A stretch of 64,000 nt of DNA from Mytilus galloprovincialis (GCF_965363235.1 NC_134845.1:15562101-15626100), one strand, 5' to 3'. Positions 45,806 to 58,970 are shown, counted from the stretch's first letter. Notes: generated by a model from the letters alone, not told the origin. Translations and numbers: made by a program.

Positions 45806-46659
45806 TCAAAGTTGGTTTTAACATCAAATGTCCTACATGTGAAAAATCGTTGTGAAGTTTGTCGAAAAATCACATATGGAAATAGCTGACTGAAGAAGGA
45901 GCGATAAAAGAGCCAAGTTTAGTTTTGATAATTGAATATAGAGAAAAACTATAAATAATCTTTTATTCGAAACAAATTACAATGAACATTTCTTAGAAAT
46001 CATAAAAGTTATGTAAATTTATTTCAACCGAACATTTGATAAGATCTCCAAATATATATATATATTGTGAAGAAATTTAAAAAAGAAGTCATAAATGTAA
46101 TGGTATACACGTATGGTTTATAACGAGATGATAAATACTACCAGACAGAAAGGAACCGCTTCAAGTTTTTAATATAACGATTTTTGTCTTCTTTCTTTTT
46201 TATGTTTGTTATTGTTTTGTTTCTGTCACTTTAATTCATAATCTTTTATACATTCCAGCTAAATTTGCATTGTGTATATATGAGGAGCCGTACACATCTC
46301 TTGTCGCTGTATATATAAAATATGAAAACGTACAACAGCTTTTTACCTGTCCAGTTAGTGCGTTTACAATTTATCAAGATACTTGACTTTTTTAATGAAA
46401 TAAATTTGTTATTTTTTTGCGGAAATCTGTTTAAAATTGATACGATATATCAAAGTTTGCGCTTCGTATCACAATCGATTTCTTTGGTTGGTGGTTTCTG
46501 CTTACAAAGAAGCTCATAGACTAAGATTTTATTTTAATTTCAGTCGTAGATTAAGTACGTTAACACGTACGGCTATGTTCCATATTATGTTGAAGCCCAA
46601 TCCTTAACTCATTTTCTGGTTGATGTTTGATTACAAAATGCAGACAGTCGATGGCACCT
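45806..46659. other. No gene seen
   Basis: AT-rich. A 65-codon frame at 46322-46519 has no recognisable domain. Confidence 0.5.
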
Positions 46660-46830
46660 TATTATTAGGAATTTTAGTCCTCAATGCTCATCAACTTCGT
46701 ACTATATTTGGCCTTTTTAACTTTTTTGGATTCGAGCGCACTGATGAGTCTTTTGTAGACGAAACGCGCGTCTCGCATAAATACCAAATTTAAGCCTGGT
46801 ATCTATGATGAGTTTCTTTATTATAAGTTG
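46660..46830 (+). repeat. Hammerhead-ribozyme-bearing dispersed repeat
   Basis: Contains the ribozyme at 46731-46780, with 'ttaagcctggtatctatgat' downstream. Same family as 22565-22665 (minus). Confidence 0.8.
46731..46780 (+). ncRNA. Hammerhead ribozyme, type I, weakened stem I
   Basis: CTGATGA (46741-46747), stem-loop II GTCT-TTTGT-AGAC (46748-46760), GAAA (46761-46764), CGCGCGTC (46765-46772). Cleavage is expected after 46772. Core and stem II are perfect. Stem I is GAGCGCA against TCGCATA; compared with the minus-strand copy a base is lost on the 5' strand, so only A-U plus GCG/CGC around a bulged C can form. Activity is therefore doubtful. Confidence 0.75.
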
Positions 46831-49769
46831 GTTTGTTTCGTTCCAGAACACCTTCGCCTTGTTTTTTTTTTAAAGTATCTGTTCCCATGAAATTATCTTG
46901 TAAGATGAAAGATGTTACATGTCTAGCTTGTTCATCTACCTGTTCAATTTAAATGTACATGTAACATACATGTAATAATGAAACCAAATGCCACCAATGG
47001 GGCTACAACGCAACGAGAACATAGTGCATTTAAATGGAAGGATTGTCTAAAGCCCTTCATAGGACAACTTTGATAAACAGGCCAAGATGTATCATTGAAT
47101 GGCTTATGACCATTCTATTATTCTTTCGAAAGTAACCCCCCTTGGTGCCGAACTCTTTATTTATTTATTTATTTACGTTGAACAATCATGCTTATAGTCA
47201 TCTGTGTGGTGTTAGTCATTTACATTTTTCTTTTTTTTTATATTGTCATTTGTATAGTGGTCCTTGGGGTCTTCTTATTTTTTCTTTTTTTTTCTTTTTA
47301 TAAATAAAGCTATGAGTAATATATTGACTTTTAATTAGTATTATAGTCCCGAATTCGCATGCACAATTGGTTTGAGTTTACAACTGATTGTATAAAACTG
47401 CATGCATGAAGACATTTTAAAGTCACTGATGGAGAATCATAATGTAGGGACGATGAATGCCTGTTCAAATTGCATTTGAAGAAATTACATAACATATATC
47501 ATTTCTTTATTCAAAATGACTTTTAACATGTGAAATCACTATATTAAATCATTCTTTTAATCCTTTTGCCCTTCTGTGGCATATATACATGATGATATTG
47601 CACATTTTCTTTACATCTTATGATTTCATTTGCACCTGAATTACAATCATGAATAGTTCCAAACTGCTCTTTTGAAAAAAGTGAATAGAAGAAGATTTCT
47701 GCATTTAATTAATACCAATGGTATTCATCCGCCAAAAATTTAATAGACAAGTGCGGAGAAAAATGTACACTGTAGTGAAAAGGTTTGTGGTTTTACACAA
47801 TACATCGGAGAGATTTATTCTTTCCGTGGGTATCATTACTTTGTTCATTATAGATATGCAAATTTGATGGTTTCGTCAAGAATTTTGTGAATTAAAGTTT
47901 TTGAAGACCCATTCATTAAAAAATGCACCTTTACTTGTGGTTTACAAAACAATTTAAGTATAAAAACACAAAAACAACAAGTATTGACCTTGAATTCATT
48001 GCATGCCGAAGGCTACCATTTTTTGTACTGTATATAATTTGCTGGTAATGTTTTAAATTTTAAAGACCATAATATGATAATATAACACAAAAAGGCTGTG
48101 TTTCTGCTTTCTGTTAACGATGTAAACACTTTTTTTCACAACCCTAAATAGTTGAGGCTGAAGGTAAACAAGTTAACAATGCATGCCATTGAAAAACTAA
48201 AGTTGTTTTTGTTGGCCATATATGTACCAACATTTGATACTAATTTTTTACTAGGAAGGTAAGACTCGCTTGTTTGAAGAGGGAGTGTACGTATATATGT
48301 ACATATCAAATGTCAGACTGGTATGCACCTATATTATCAATTGGCTGTCTACTCTCCAACTGAATAGTCAGCTATAAGGTTAAAGCCTTTATAATGATAA
48401 CATCTGATATATACTAACTATAACGAATGCAATAGTCCGAGAAAACAACAACATGAGGCTCTAAAGAGTCTGTGTCGCTCATCTTGATCAATAAACTCAT
48501 CAAAGATTATATGTGCATCCTCAACAATGAGCTCTCCTCAACATTGTGGTATAGAATATTATTCACGACTAAAATATCTGTGTTGTTGATAATTTTTTAA
48601 ATGTACAGGTCCCTCTTACTTCTATAGATTTTGCCTAAAACCAAAATGAATGAAATTATTTTAGAGCATTGATTCCATATATTTTGTTGACCTTGAGGGG
48701 CAGCTTAGTTTTTCTATTTACAGTTCAAATTTTTCTAATATTAACGATACAAATGTTATTCAAACGTTGGAAACCAAAAATGACCAAGAGTAAGATCAAC
48801 TCCAGACTAAGAAGTAGGACATCAGAATTTCGTCTAACTTGTAGTTGGTGTAACTGACATAGAAGGCAAAAAACAATTGTTGGAAGTCGAGACTAGATTT
48901 TAGAAAAATAATTTTAAACAAATTTTAAAGTGCATGGTACATTTTGAAAGTACATTTGTTCGAATGCCGTCAGTTTTGAAACTACATCAAATACAGAAGA
49001 GATTTATCAAAGTAACTATTTTGCTACTACTCATGTAAATTTAAACTTTGACCAGTTATTAAAAACCCGTACTTTGATGATTCATGCTTAATTATCCTCC
49101 CATTTCTTACATGATACTCAAATATAGATTTCACGGAGGTTTACGATATTTTATAATAATACGTATGTTATTCGCCTACACAAGGGGTCTTAATATTAAC
49201 TTTTAATTGTGATATACGAATCACATTAAAGATTTTGTCATGAATGATTAAACGCATTAATGTACTATGAAATTAAATCAAAATGAGGCATGCACATACA
49301 ATTTTTCATTCGTTTTTACATTCTATATATGGCAATAAGGCTATCTTGAAGGAACTTATGGATGTGTATTTTCGGCCGATCCACCGAAAGACTGAATGAA
49401 ATCCGAGACACTTTTATTTTGTCAAGCTTGAAATATGGAAGCAGATTTTACATATAAATAATTCCTTTAACATAATCCTTACTAAAAGTTATTCCCTTAC
49501 TACTTTATTTTCAAGTCACAGTAAAGATCGTATTAATGATCATGAAATAGTTTGTATTTGCAGCGTCAACAAATGACTTTATCACTATGTAAATTACCGG
49601 TATTTTGTTTTCAAGACGACCAATGGAATTCAAACTTGCACTCAACTTCGAAATTCTTTTGTAATTGTCACATTCATGGAAAACAATCTAAGTGAACTAC
49701 CTCTTTCAATTTATTATCTGACATCTTGAAGATCCAGAAAGGCATTTATATTTTGGTTAATATGAAATA
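46831..49769. other. No gene seen; repeat scraps
   Basis: 48455-48560 begins with 'gaggctctaaagagtctgtg', a dispersed repeat I recognise from mussels. (TTTA)n lies at about 47158-47175. No coding. Confidence 0.5.
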
Positions 49770-50198
49770 CATGACTTTGATCAGCCCATTGTTATTCTCG
49801 CTGATATTGCTGGTCACATGACTTTGATCAGTCCATTGTTATTCTCGCTGATATTGCTGGTCACATGACTTTGATCGGTCCATTGTTATTCTCGCTGATA
49901 TCGCTGGTCACATGACTTTGCTCAGCCCATTGTTATTCTCGCTTATATCGCTGGTCACATGACTTTGCTCAGCCCATTGTTATTCTCGCTGATCAATATG
50001 GCTGGTCACATGACTTTGCTCAGGCCATTGTTATTCTCGCTGACTATCGCTGGTCACATGACTTTGCTCAGCCCATTGTTATTCTCGCTGATATGGCTGG
50101 TCACATGACTTTGCTCAGCCCATTGTTATTCTCGCTGATATCGCTGGTCACATGTCTTTGATCAGCCCATTGTTATTCTCGCTGATATCGCTGGTCAT
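49770..50198 (+). repeat. 47-bp minisatellite, about nine units
   Basis: Unit 'catgactttgatcagcccat' .. 'tgttattctcgctgatat' .. 'ctggtca', with periods of 47-50 bp. Some units carry small insertions ('gatcaatatggctgg', 'gactatcgctgg'). Each junction makes GGTCACATGAC. Confidence 0.95.
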
Positions 50199-50764
50199 TG
50201 ATGTTTATTATATTCTAACGACAACATTACTTGTACCGATCTCCTCCAACTCAGACTGAATGAAGTGCATTTATTTGACCACTGTTTAATAGTGTCTTTT
50301 TACTATATCCGTCGTAGTAGGACCTTACTGCGTTATTCTTGTAATAAATGAATGTTGAGATCCACATAATTGTACTAAATGAAAGTTGAGATCCACATAA
50401 TTATCCACATATTGACGCACCTGTCTCTAGTCAGGAAACTCGTCAGTGATTGTCATATGTCATTCTTCATTATTTGAAGAATTTAGAGAATAGAAAGGTT
50501 TTACGGTTTCTGTTTAATTTATTCAAAAATGGTTTAAATTGTACACTTTACATATTTTAAAAACATGCATCTATAGTAAAAGAATACGCGTTATTAGGTT
50601 GTTTTGTGGTTTGTTTGCTGTTCTATTTTCCCATGCTTATTTGCATACAGCACAGCAATTCCTTTCTATTGTTTATTGATTGCAGATCTAGAAATTTATA
50701 TATTGTAACTGATAAGGTATTTGATTGAGTTTTTTTTTTTCCATATAACATGTATATAAGAATC
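50199..50764. other. No gene seen
   Basis: A short duplication 'aatgaaagttgagatccaca' / 'aatgaatgttgagatccaca' lies at 50346-50400. Otherwise AT-rich. Confidence 0.5.
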
Positions 50765-50955
50765 CGTTTAGCCTTCCGATGGACCTGAGACCACCCCCGA
50801 TTTTTTGGTGGGCTTGTGTTGCTCAGTCTACAGTTTTCTTTGTGTTATTCTGTGTCCTTTTGTCTGTGTTTTGTTCATTTTCGTTTTTTGGCATTGCATT
50901 GTCAATTTGTTTTCGATAATTTGAGTATGTCTTTTTTGGTAACTTTTGCCTCTCC
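50765..50955 (+). repeat. Family E dispersed repeat
   Basis: 'gacctgagaccacccccgat', 'ttgtgttgctcagtctacag', '..ttttcgttttttggcattgc', as at 25510-25735. Confidence 0.75.
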
Positions 50956-52389
50956 TTTTAATAGATAAATAAAATAATAAAGAAAAATTGGCTGAAGAAA
51001 CAAATCTTAGATTATCAACGGCAACGGCACGTAATGGTCAAAGTTGTGACTGAGTGCGGAAATAGGAAGATAGATTGCTAGATCTCTTTTCCTCAAACAA
51101 ATTATTTGTAAATATTCTTGTTTTATTTCCTTATTTCTATTAATTTTTGGAATTCTCGTAGTCACAGTTGTAGATTATTTCAATGTTATTTTAGGTAATT
51201 TCCATACTGAGATGCACATTAAATTATTATAATTCATCTCTTGGTGGTTTTAATTGGTAAACCTATCCAAATTCTAAAGCTTTTCGGTATATTAGATGTC
51301 ATCATTCACATTTATCTGATCTTAAAAGGCAACTCAACCTCATACAAAGATACTTCAAAGAAAAAGTCATGTAATTGAACGAACATTTTCTATACATATT
51401 ATGCAGTTTTAAAAAGCAATCATTTTTCTTAAAGCTTTTATAAAAAAAAAAGTGCATTTTCGCAGTTTAATGGTTTCTTTTGAGCTGAAACCTGCATGTA
51501 AATCAGCTGAGAAATTTTATTACGAAATTAAAATATGAAAAATGACATTAAAAGTTCAAGTTTATATCCCATTTGTTTGAGAATTGTTGAAGCAGTTTTA
51601 ATAGTACCCATCCTTTTGATATAGTATCAATAGTCATTAATTGGAGAAGTATCATGTGAAAAGTCCGAGATAGATTAATGGTGTTCCAGCAGAGAAGGAA
51701 CGTATATATACTTGGGAATACACATATAAGTTATTTATAAATAGAGAATGTGTACATGGGACACATATGATGTCCCCGCTTGTATTATAAAATAAAAAAG
51801 GGTCATAACTCAAGAACAGTAAAAGTGACGCCACCCAAAACTCAAAATTGATCTAAATTTTGTGGCAATATACATTTCGTTTTAGTTTCATAATTTTTGG
51901 TTCGAAGGAAATTAAAGCTAGAGAACGGAAGCGGAAAATTCAACATTTTTTCAATTTGTAAAAGGGCACAACTTTAGAACGGTAAACGTAACGTCACTCA
52001 ATTGATAAGTGTTTTGTTGTAATAAGCATCGTGTACTAGTTTCATAAAATTTGGTTGAGACAAAACTAAACCTGGAGGTATGTTGATACAGTATCGAATC
52101 TTTGTTCAGTATCTACTTCGGCCAATTATTACATCTGATGACCGGTTATACCCCAGGGGTCATTTTAAAAAAGAGGAAATGCGAACAGAAAAAACGCATC
52201 AAAATACATCACAGAACACAAAACTCATCACCTATAGCTAAAATCCAGAGATCTTCACTTTATAGATCCACCTGACGTCTTGATGAATGCAAGCAATTCC
52301 GTTTCGACTATGCATTCGATAATTCAATATAATGTTCAAAATATTAAAGATATGAGATAAATATAGTTGTAGAGGAGGAGAATCTGCAT
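50956..52389. other. No gene seen; repeat at 51790-52140
   Basis: 51790-52140 has two related halves: 'gggtcataactcaagaacag' and 'gggcacaactttagaacggt', each followed by 'taaa.gt.acgtca' and 'agtttcata'. This is a degenerate dispersed repeat. The rest is AT-rich. Confidence 0.55.
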
Positions 52390-52629
52390 ACATTTCCGGA
52401 GCACCTGAGATCATCCCAGATATTTGGACGTAATCGTACATTTTCGGAGCACCCGAGATCATCCCAGATATTTGGACGTAATCATACATTTCCGGAGCAC
52501 CTGAGATCATCCCAGATATTTGGACGTAATCGTACATTTCCGGAGCACCTGAGATCATCCCAGATATTTGGACATAATCGTACATTTCCGGAGCACCTGA
52601 GATCATCCCAGATATTTGGACGTAATCGT
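52390..52629 (-). repeat. 48-bp minisatellite, five units, open as a 16-residue repeat
   Basis: Unit 'tacatttccggagcacctga' .. 'gatcatcccagatatttgga' .. 'cgtaatcg'. On the minus strand each unit reads MISGAPEMYDYVQISG, giving an open frame 52606-52238. The unit derives from the 5' edge of family E ('gagcacctgagatca..'), whose continuation 'cgtgttgcttaatcttcagt' follows at 52628-52700. No splice or start context supports expression. Confidence 0.85.
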
Positions 52630-54165
52630 GTTGCTTAATCTTCAGTTTTCTACGTATTGTTTTGCAGACTGTTGATATTTTTTTATCGTTTTTATTTTCT
52701 AGTTGTGTACAGTCTTTCTTACTTTTCTTTTTGTATTCAAAGTTTCAACAGCAGCTACTTTAAATCAAAATAAATGTACAAGACAATGTAGGTAATTTAT
52801 GAATATAGTTTAATTTTGTATTTATATATTAAACACGTTAACACATAACAAGTATAACAAATAATTAATTAAGGCAATATACAAATGATATACATAATAA
52901 TGTACAAAATCTACAAATATCTGTTAAAATGTAAATATGTGCTTATGGGTATTATAAAAAATGGACGAATATTTTATAAAATGCATATTCCTAACATAAA
53001 ACCACAATTAGTAGACACATTGAGTAGTTATAAATTGTGTTTCAAAATTCATCTGAATTTGACATGTGAAGTATGATATCTTAACGAATGGACTGTTTAT
53101 ATTTATCTTGGAAAATGATATTCAATGTGCAAAATATATATTTTTCTAGCTTGACAGAATGAAAAAGGTGACATGATTTCATTAAAGAAATAAAAATGTA
53201 GAAAATATATAATGTATGAAAAAATATCAATTAAAAACTGGTTTGCATAGTAAGGTGATATTTTAACAGATAAGCTGTCACTTAAAATCTACTACAAAAT
53301 ATTTTATATTGAGACCCGCTCAAAATGTCCTAACAATATCAACATTGGTATACTAGCCAATCACTGAAGGCAAGAAGTTGTTCGAAAAAACCCTAGGAAT
53401 TCAAATGTTACGTTGTCGAAAATAATCGAAACCGTAGATTCTACCTTAGTAATTCAAATTGAAACATTCGGTTAAGTTACCAACAGTTACTCTATAGCTT
53501 ATCTATCAACTAAAAGCTTAGCAGCTAATACTTATCCATCAAGGATTGTGTCCAAAAAAATAATGTCTAGCGAAGTGATTACTGGAGTGTCTACCTAACC
53601 TAATGTACTGTAGGAAGCACATTCCTAATCACTTTCACTATATGTTAAGCCTAGGTCATTCCCAACCTCTTCACACTATGTTAAGAGTCCAGGATATATT
53701 CATTCCCATTAATTTCAAACCTTTTAATAAATACATCCATTATTACAGATTTTATCTGATATTAACAATTATCCGAAATATTAAAAAAACAAAACAAATG
53801 CGTTTTTTTAAATGGAAATATGAAATATATGGATGGTTATACGATATGTTTTGTGTACATATAGCGTGATAATGCAACACAATAATCTTCAATACAACTT
53901 TATAATTTGTGTCACAGTTGAAATGAGACTAGAAAATATCATGAAAACTACTGACAATGACAACCAGACATTTCAACAAAGTTATTCGATGTTTTCGAGC
54001 ACTATACATTTAAATGGGTTACAATTAATACAAATTGTATTAGTCAATCATGTGAAATAACTGTCAATATCATTTGGCACCTGATCGGGTTGTACAAGTC
54101 AATCATATCACAGCAAGGCGTAACAACATTCTCAAACGAAAGCTGTCCGTCGTTACATCATGTAG
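52630..54165. other. No gene seen; probable downstream flank of the formin gene
   Basis: AT-rich. The formin 3' untranslated region (minus strand) should end here or just before, but no clear polyadenylation signal could be chosen. Confidence 0.45.
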
Positions 54166-54268
54166 GCACACTACCGATTCCGAAAGTTCTCACATCATAT
54201 AGTCACACTACCGATTCCAAAAGTTCTCACATCATATAGTCACACTACCGATTCCGAAAGTTCTCACA
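54166..54268. repeat. 36-37-bp tandem repeat, three units
   Basis: 'cacactaccgattccgaaag' + 'ttctcacatcatatagt' repeated three times, the last truncated, in the presumed 3' UTR of the formin gene. Confidence 0.9.
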
Positions 54269-54400
54269 TACTTCATCTCATTCTTCCTCGGCGTGCTTCG
54301 TTCTTTGAACAGCTGTTGAATTTGAGATGTGTTCAAGGAGCTGTAAACAAAAGAATTCTTTTGTCTGCTTTTATAAGGACGATTTTTATTTGTTAGGATT

Positions 54401-57400
54401 TCATTTTTTCAAAGTCTTCTTTTTATCAGTTAAGTCCTTTTTCGCTGAATCTGTAGACCTTTTGGGCAGGATTTTATCTTTCGTTTTGTTAACAATGCGT
54501 TTGATAGAGGAGCCTGTTTTTTCTTTCTCCTGTGACTGTGCAGTTTCTTGTTCTTGAGAATCCTGTTCTGTTACAGTTGCTAATTTTGTTGGGGATTCTG
54601 GTTTGATCTTATTCCCGCCAATTTTACTTCTAAATGATTTAACTTTCCCGTCAGTTTTATCACTATCTGCAGGTGCATCAGCATACACTAGTTTGGCGGC
54701 AGATCGAGCGGGTAATCGTAAGCTTCCATGTCGTGTCAAAGTAGAGGGGGCTGGAGTCGATTTAGTGGAGGATGCAGGTGATTTTCTTACTGACGTAGGC
54801 GTAGTTCTTCCCGAGGCTACAGATGTTGTACGTGGAGGAGGTGTTGGTGCTGGAGATGTCGTGCCATCCAATCTTGCTATTGATGAAGCCGTTGCAGACA
54901 TGAATCCACTTCGACCTGATGATGACTTAGATGACGCTGACGATGGTCTAGACCCTGCTGAACTAGTAGTTTCAGAAGAATCTCCCATCGATGGTCTTAT
55001 TTTCTTCGGCAGCCGCAGAGACTGAGTTCGATTAAAGCCTGATGGATGTGAAGTAGTGGCAATAGGCCCTTTTGTCTTTGCTGTTAAATTTGACACACGC
55101 GGTGTTGTTGGTCGAGAACCTGGATGAGGTGTGGTTGATCGAGACACTGGAAGATGTGGTGTAGTTGATCGAGCTGGTGGATGTGGTGTGGTTGATCGAG
55201 ATGTCGGTGTACTCCCAACACCTGTTGATGATCGTTTATTGGGTGTTTTGTTCCCGACTTTGGTGCTAGTCTCTGATACTGCAGAGGTAATACTAGTATT
55301 TGAATCAGTCTTTGTTCGATTGAGATTCGATGAACGTGACGGAGTTGTACTTTTCCTTTTATTTGTATCAACAGGTGTTGTACTATTACGATCTACTCTC
55401 TTTGTACTACTTGTTGTGCCACGCATGTAACTTGGAACTGATTTTTTCTTCACTGATAAGTTGTAAGACTTTTCGGCTGTTGCAAGAGGCGCCTGTGATT
55501 TTTTACCTGTAGCAGATCGAGGACTTTCAACAGACGGTGCTGGCGACCCTACTCTTAATGTTGCCTCAAGGTCCATATTTTCACTCCATGCATCCTCTTT
55601 AAAAGTTCCATGCCCACTGTCGGGTGATGCAACAGAATATTCCATTGATGAATCAAGTGAGGAATCTTTGTCTATATTTGCTGTAGTTGTTGCCGCCACC
55701 TGCTCAGTCCATGATTCCGTTCGTTGTTTTCGGATTTTTTGTTCTGTATGTTTATGACCACGTGCTACTACTATTTCTTGTGAAGGTGGTCTTAAACTTT
55801 CTATTAAGTTGGTCTTCTCATTCTGATCAGGCTTCATGTTATTAAGTATTTTGCGAGACAAAGTTGGTGTGAATTCAGACTCTAATGTACTACTCATTGA
55901 TGTCCTTTGTGAAACAGTTCCCGACATAGTTTCAAATCCTTCATCTCTTGCACTGTCGCTACTACTAGCATAACTACATCTCGATCCTATATCATTAATA
56001 ATAATCCCTGTTCTCGGACTTGTTGACATATTAGTTTCATTAAGATCGTTAAAGTTTTTGTTTCTTGGAGATGTTGGCCCTTCGTTTTCTTGAACGTTGT
56101 CATAGAAACTTCGTCGGTTTTTCCTTTTCCATTTCCATTTTTCCATCATAGAAGCTGGTGATTGATCAAAATCACTCGGTTTAGATTCATGATTTGTAAC
56201 TGCATATTGAATTTCTGAACCTTCAACCAGACTAACGGCTCTTCTATTGTTTCGAGGTGGAACAAAAGGTTGGTTGAAGTCTTTTGATATTGGTTTTTGA
56301 ATGTCATCTTTATCAAGTAAGTCTTGACTTTTGCTTGTCGAGTTTTTACGATTCTGTACAGGCGATTCATTATCACTAAACGGTGTATCACAGCGTAATG
56401 TTTCGGTAGAAGTACTTGTCGATTTAATTGATGACCGACTGTCGCTTTTCGGACTATCACTTTTAGTACTAGACGGTCGTTTCGGAGATGACGCACCGTC
56501 AGGTGGAATTTCGCTGTCACTATCACTACTTGCAATATATACACCATGTCGACGACAGTCTGATCCAAGACGACCGACACTACCTCGAAACGATTTCTGT
56601 TGCGAAAGTGATATATCACCATTGACAACAGTCCCATTTTGATTACTGGCCTTCCTAGCAACTGATTCGTCATATGATTTTGATCTGCTCATGCCATTTT
56701 TCAAGTCTCGTAATGCCTGATCTACCTCTTCCTTGTGAACATCACTTTTACAACGAATATTTCCACCGGAAGAAGCCGGTCTATCCTTATCACCAAAACG
56801 TTTGTGAATAAATTTTCGTTTTGCTGCTAATTTTATAGCAGCTTTGCTCATGTTTGATTTTTGAGCTGGTGATGATGAATCAGACTCACTATTTTCTTTA
56901 AATGGCGACCGTGGTGGTATTGGAGGAGGAGGTGAATATTCCCTCTCAGTCGATGAACTCTGTGCAGTTACTACAGTAGTATGAGAATGAGACGATCCGG
57001 GCTCCTCTTCAGTGCGGATTTGACGCAATGCTGCGTGTACATCGCCGTAATCTAATTGTGATCGTTGTTTGCGTTGTTTTCGTTTAACATGAAGAGTTTC
57101 TTCAAACTTTGGATCTGATTTCGGTATATCTATACAAGAATCGTCCTGAGTAGTCATTTGGTGTTGATGTTTTTGTTGTTTCTCTCTATCTTCAATTGTT
57201 TTAAGCACTTTGTCTATATCAGATTTACCAAGATCACTCTTCCATCGATGATTTATTTGTTTCCGAACAGAAACCGATACCCTCGGATCATTAGCGTTGG
57301 TATCATGTGATTGCCCAACTGTAGTTTTATCGACTTTTTCTAACGTTTTTTGTAGCTCTTTAGGATCTAAAGTATGACTAACACGACGTTCCATTTCTTC

Positions 57401-58329
57401 ACGTGAATTCTTTGCTGGTGTGTCAAACATTTTTTTACTCGGAGACTGAAGCCTCGACTTTTCGTCTATTGTTTGTAAATCTGATGGTAAGCCACTTCTC
57501 CATCTTTGTCTTGTTTCGTCAGATGGAGAACTGTCGCTTACTTGATGATCACGAATAGGTGTAGTTGGTGTCGTGTCTGGTGAATTAGTTGGTTTTCTTG
57601 GGAACTTTCTTCTTAATCTTTCAATTAAATTATCACTTTCACTTGAATTATTTGCATCTACAGAACTGTCTTGTTCTACAATTGGTTTTTCCGTTTCACG
57701 CTTGTCATTCATACTTTTCACTCTACGTATAGACGAACTTTGATAGTCTACAGTAAATTCCGCGGATTTTGGTCGTTCTAATAAAGGTGTTTTAGAACGA
57801 GCTGGACGACTAGGAATAGAATCATTCAAGTTACTATCAACAGCAGGAGAAGGTGCCCTTTCTCTATCACCATAAACGTCAATAACACTTCGTTTTGCTG
57901 TCCTATCTTTACGTTTAATGCGTAAACTCGGATATCGTTCAAATGGTGGTTCTGATGCCCTGCTGTCGGATTGAGATAGAATATCAAGCAACGTGTCATG
58001 TGAACCTTGTAAAACACGTTTTCTATCTGTTTCCATAGCATCTTCCAAACTACTGCATGTACTTTCTGAATCAGCATTATCGTCGGAATCGGGTTTTCGG
58101 CGTCTCGTGCTTCGTCTTCCATAACCTTGACGAACAAAACCAGATTTTGCGTCAGCACTTGTAATGTTTTCATTAGAATCCAAATTTACTTTTTTGACTC
58201 TGGTAACAGAGAAACTGCTTTCTCCAGATCTTCTACTCGCAAATCCGCTTCTTACATCAGCTAGCAGTAGATCAACTATGTTTTCAGATCCATGATCTAT
58301 TTTTTGTTCAGGAGGAACTTCTATTTCAT
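54401..58329 (-). CDS. FHDC1: Formin (FHDC1/INF2 group), last coding exon: WH2/DAD-like helix and Ser/Arg-rich tail
   Basis: This 3,929-bp exon starts after a TTTACTTTCAG acceptor and encodes about 1,309 residues to TGA at 54401. Near its start, ENIVDLLLADVRSGFASRRS (58217-58285) matches the WH2/DAD-like helix that follows FH2 in INF2-type formins. The rest is disordered: very rich in Ser, Arg, Lys and Pro, with no globular domain. It contains PPPPIPPRSP (about 56908-56940, an SH3-ligand PxxPxR), a block of RSTTPH repeats (55095-55210) and a Lys-rich end (KKDLTDKKKTLKK). Weak helical repeats related to the first helix occur at four places. FHDC1-type formins build actin filaments through FH2 and bind microtubules through a long basic tail; this architecture fits. 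Orthology to FHDC1 against INF2 is my judgement from the FH2 wording. Other frames in this exon (54603, 55084, 56146, 57826) are shadows. Confidence 0.85.
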
Positions 58330-58739
58330 CTGAAAGTAAATAAAAACTGTTCAAATCCGGACTTTCTTTTACCTTGTAATAATGGCTTACTACATTAAAA
58401 TGTTACATACTTTCACCTTTTAATATTCAAATATAAAAAAATGTTTTGTAGCATGGGATTCTCTCTTAATCATGTAAATATGTGAAAAAATTTGGTATTT
58501 GTTCTATGACATTGTTTGTACTTGCACATACTTTAAGAAAAAATATTATTGCATATCTTCCAGTTTAACCAATGAAACGTCTTTATTAGACTGCATAACC
58601 AGAAGGGAAGCACTTTATATAATTTTTATTTCGTAAGTTATAATTATTATTATCTAGTATTTTAAGTGATTTTTTTGCATGCTAGTGTACAATTTGATGT
58701 TTCAGAATCTTATGCATTAATTCTGGGTACTTTTCCAAA

Positions 58740-58873
58740 AGTGTACTGACTACTCGGTAAGGGCTTTGCTCATTGTTGAAGGTTATACGTTGACCTATAG
58801 TTGTTAATTTATGTGTCATTTGGTCTCTTGTGGAGAGTTGTTTCATTGGCAATCATATCACATCTTCTTTTTT
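58740..58873 (+). repeat. Family D dispersed repeat in a formin intron
   Basis: 'ggctttgctcattgttgaag', 'gacctatagttgttaattta', 'tggagagttgtttcattggc'. Lies in the last intron, opposite to the gene. Confidence 0.85.
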
Positions 58874-58970
58874 TAAACTCAATTAGTTCGAGTATCTGTT
58901 ATCATATCAAGGTATACATCAGGTGTAACTTAATCATTTGTTTATCTTAACATTTAATCGTCAAACATAC

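Noticed and set aside
52238..52606. 122-codon frame with a 16-residue repeat (MISGAPEMYDYVQISG) as a secreted or structural protein
   Set aside because: It is the open reading of a 48-bp minisatellite derived from a dispersed repeat. No signal peptide, splice sites or flanking coding sequence.
54603..58173. Several overlapping frames of 60-175 codons within the formin last exon
   Set aside because: All are shadows of the large minus-strand coding exon.
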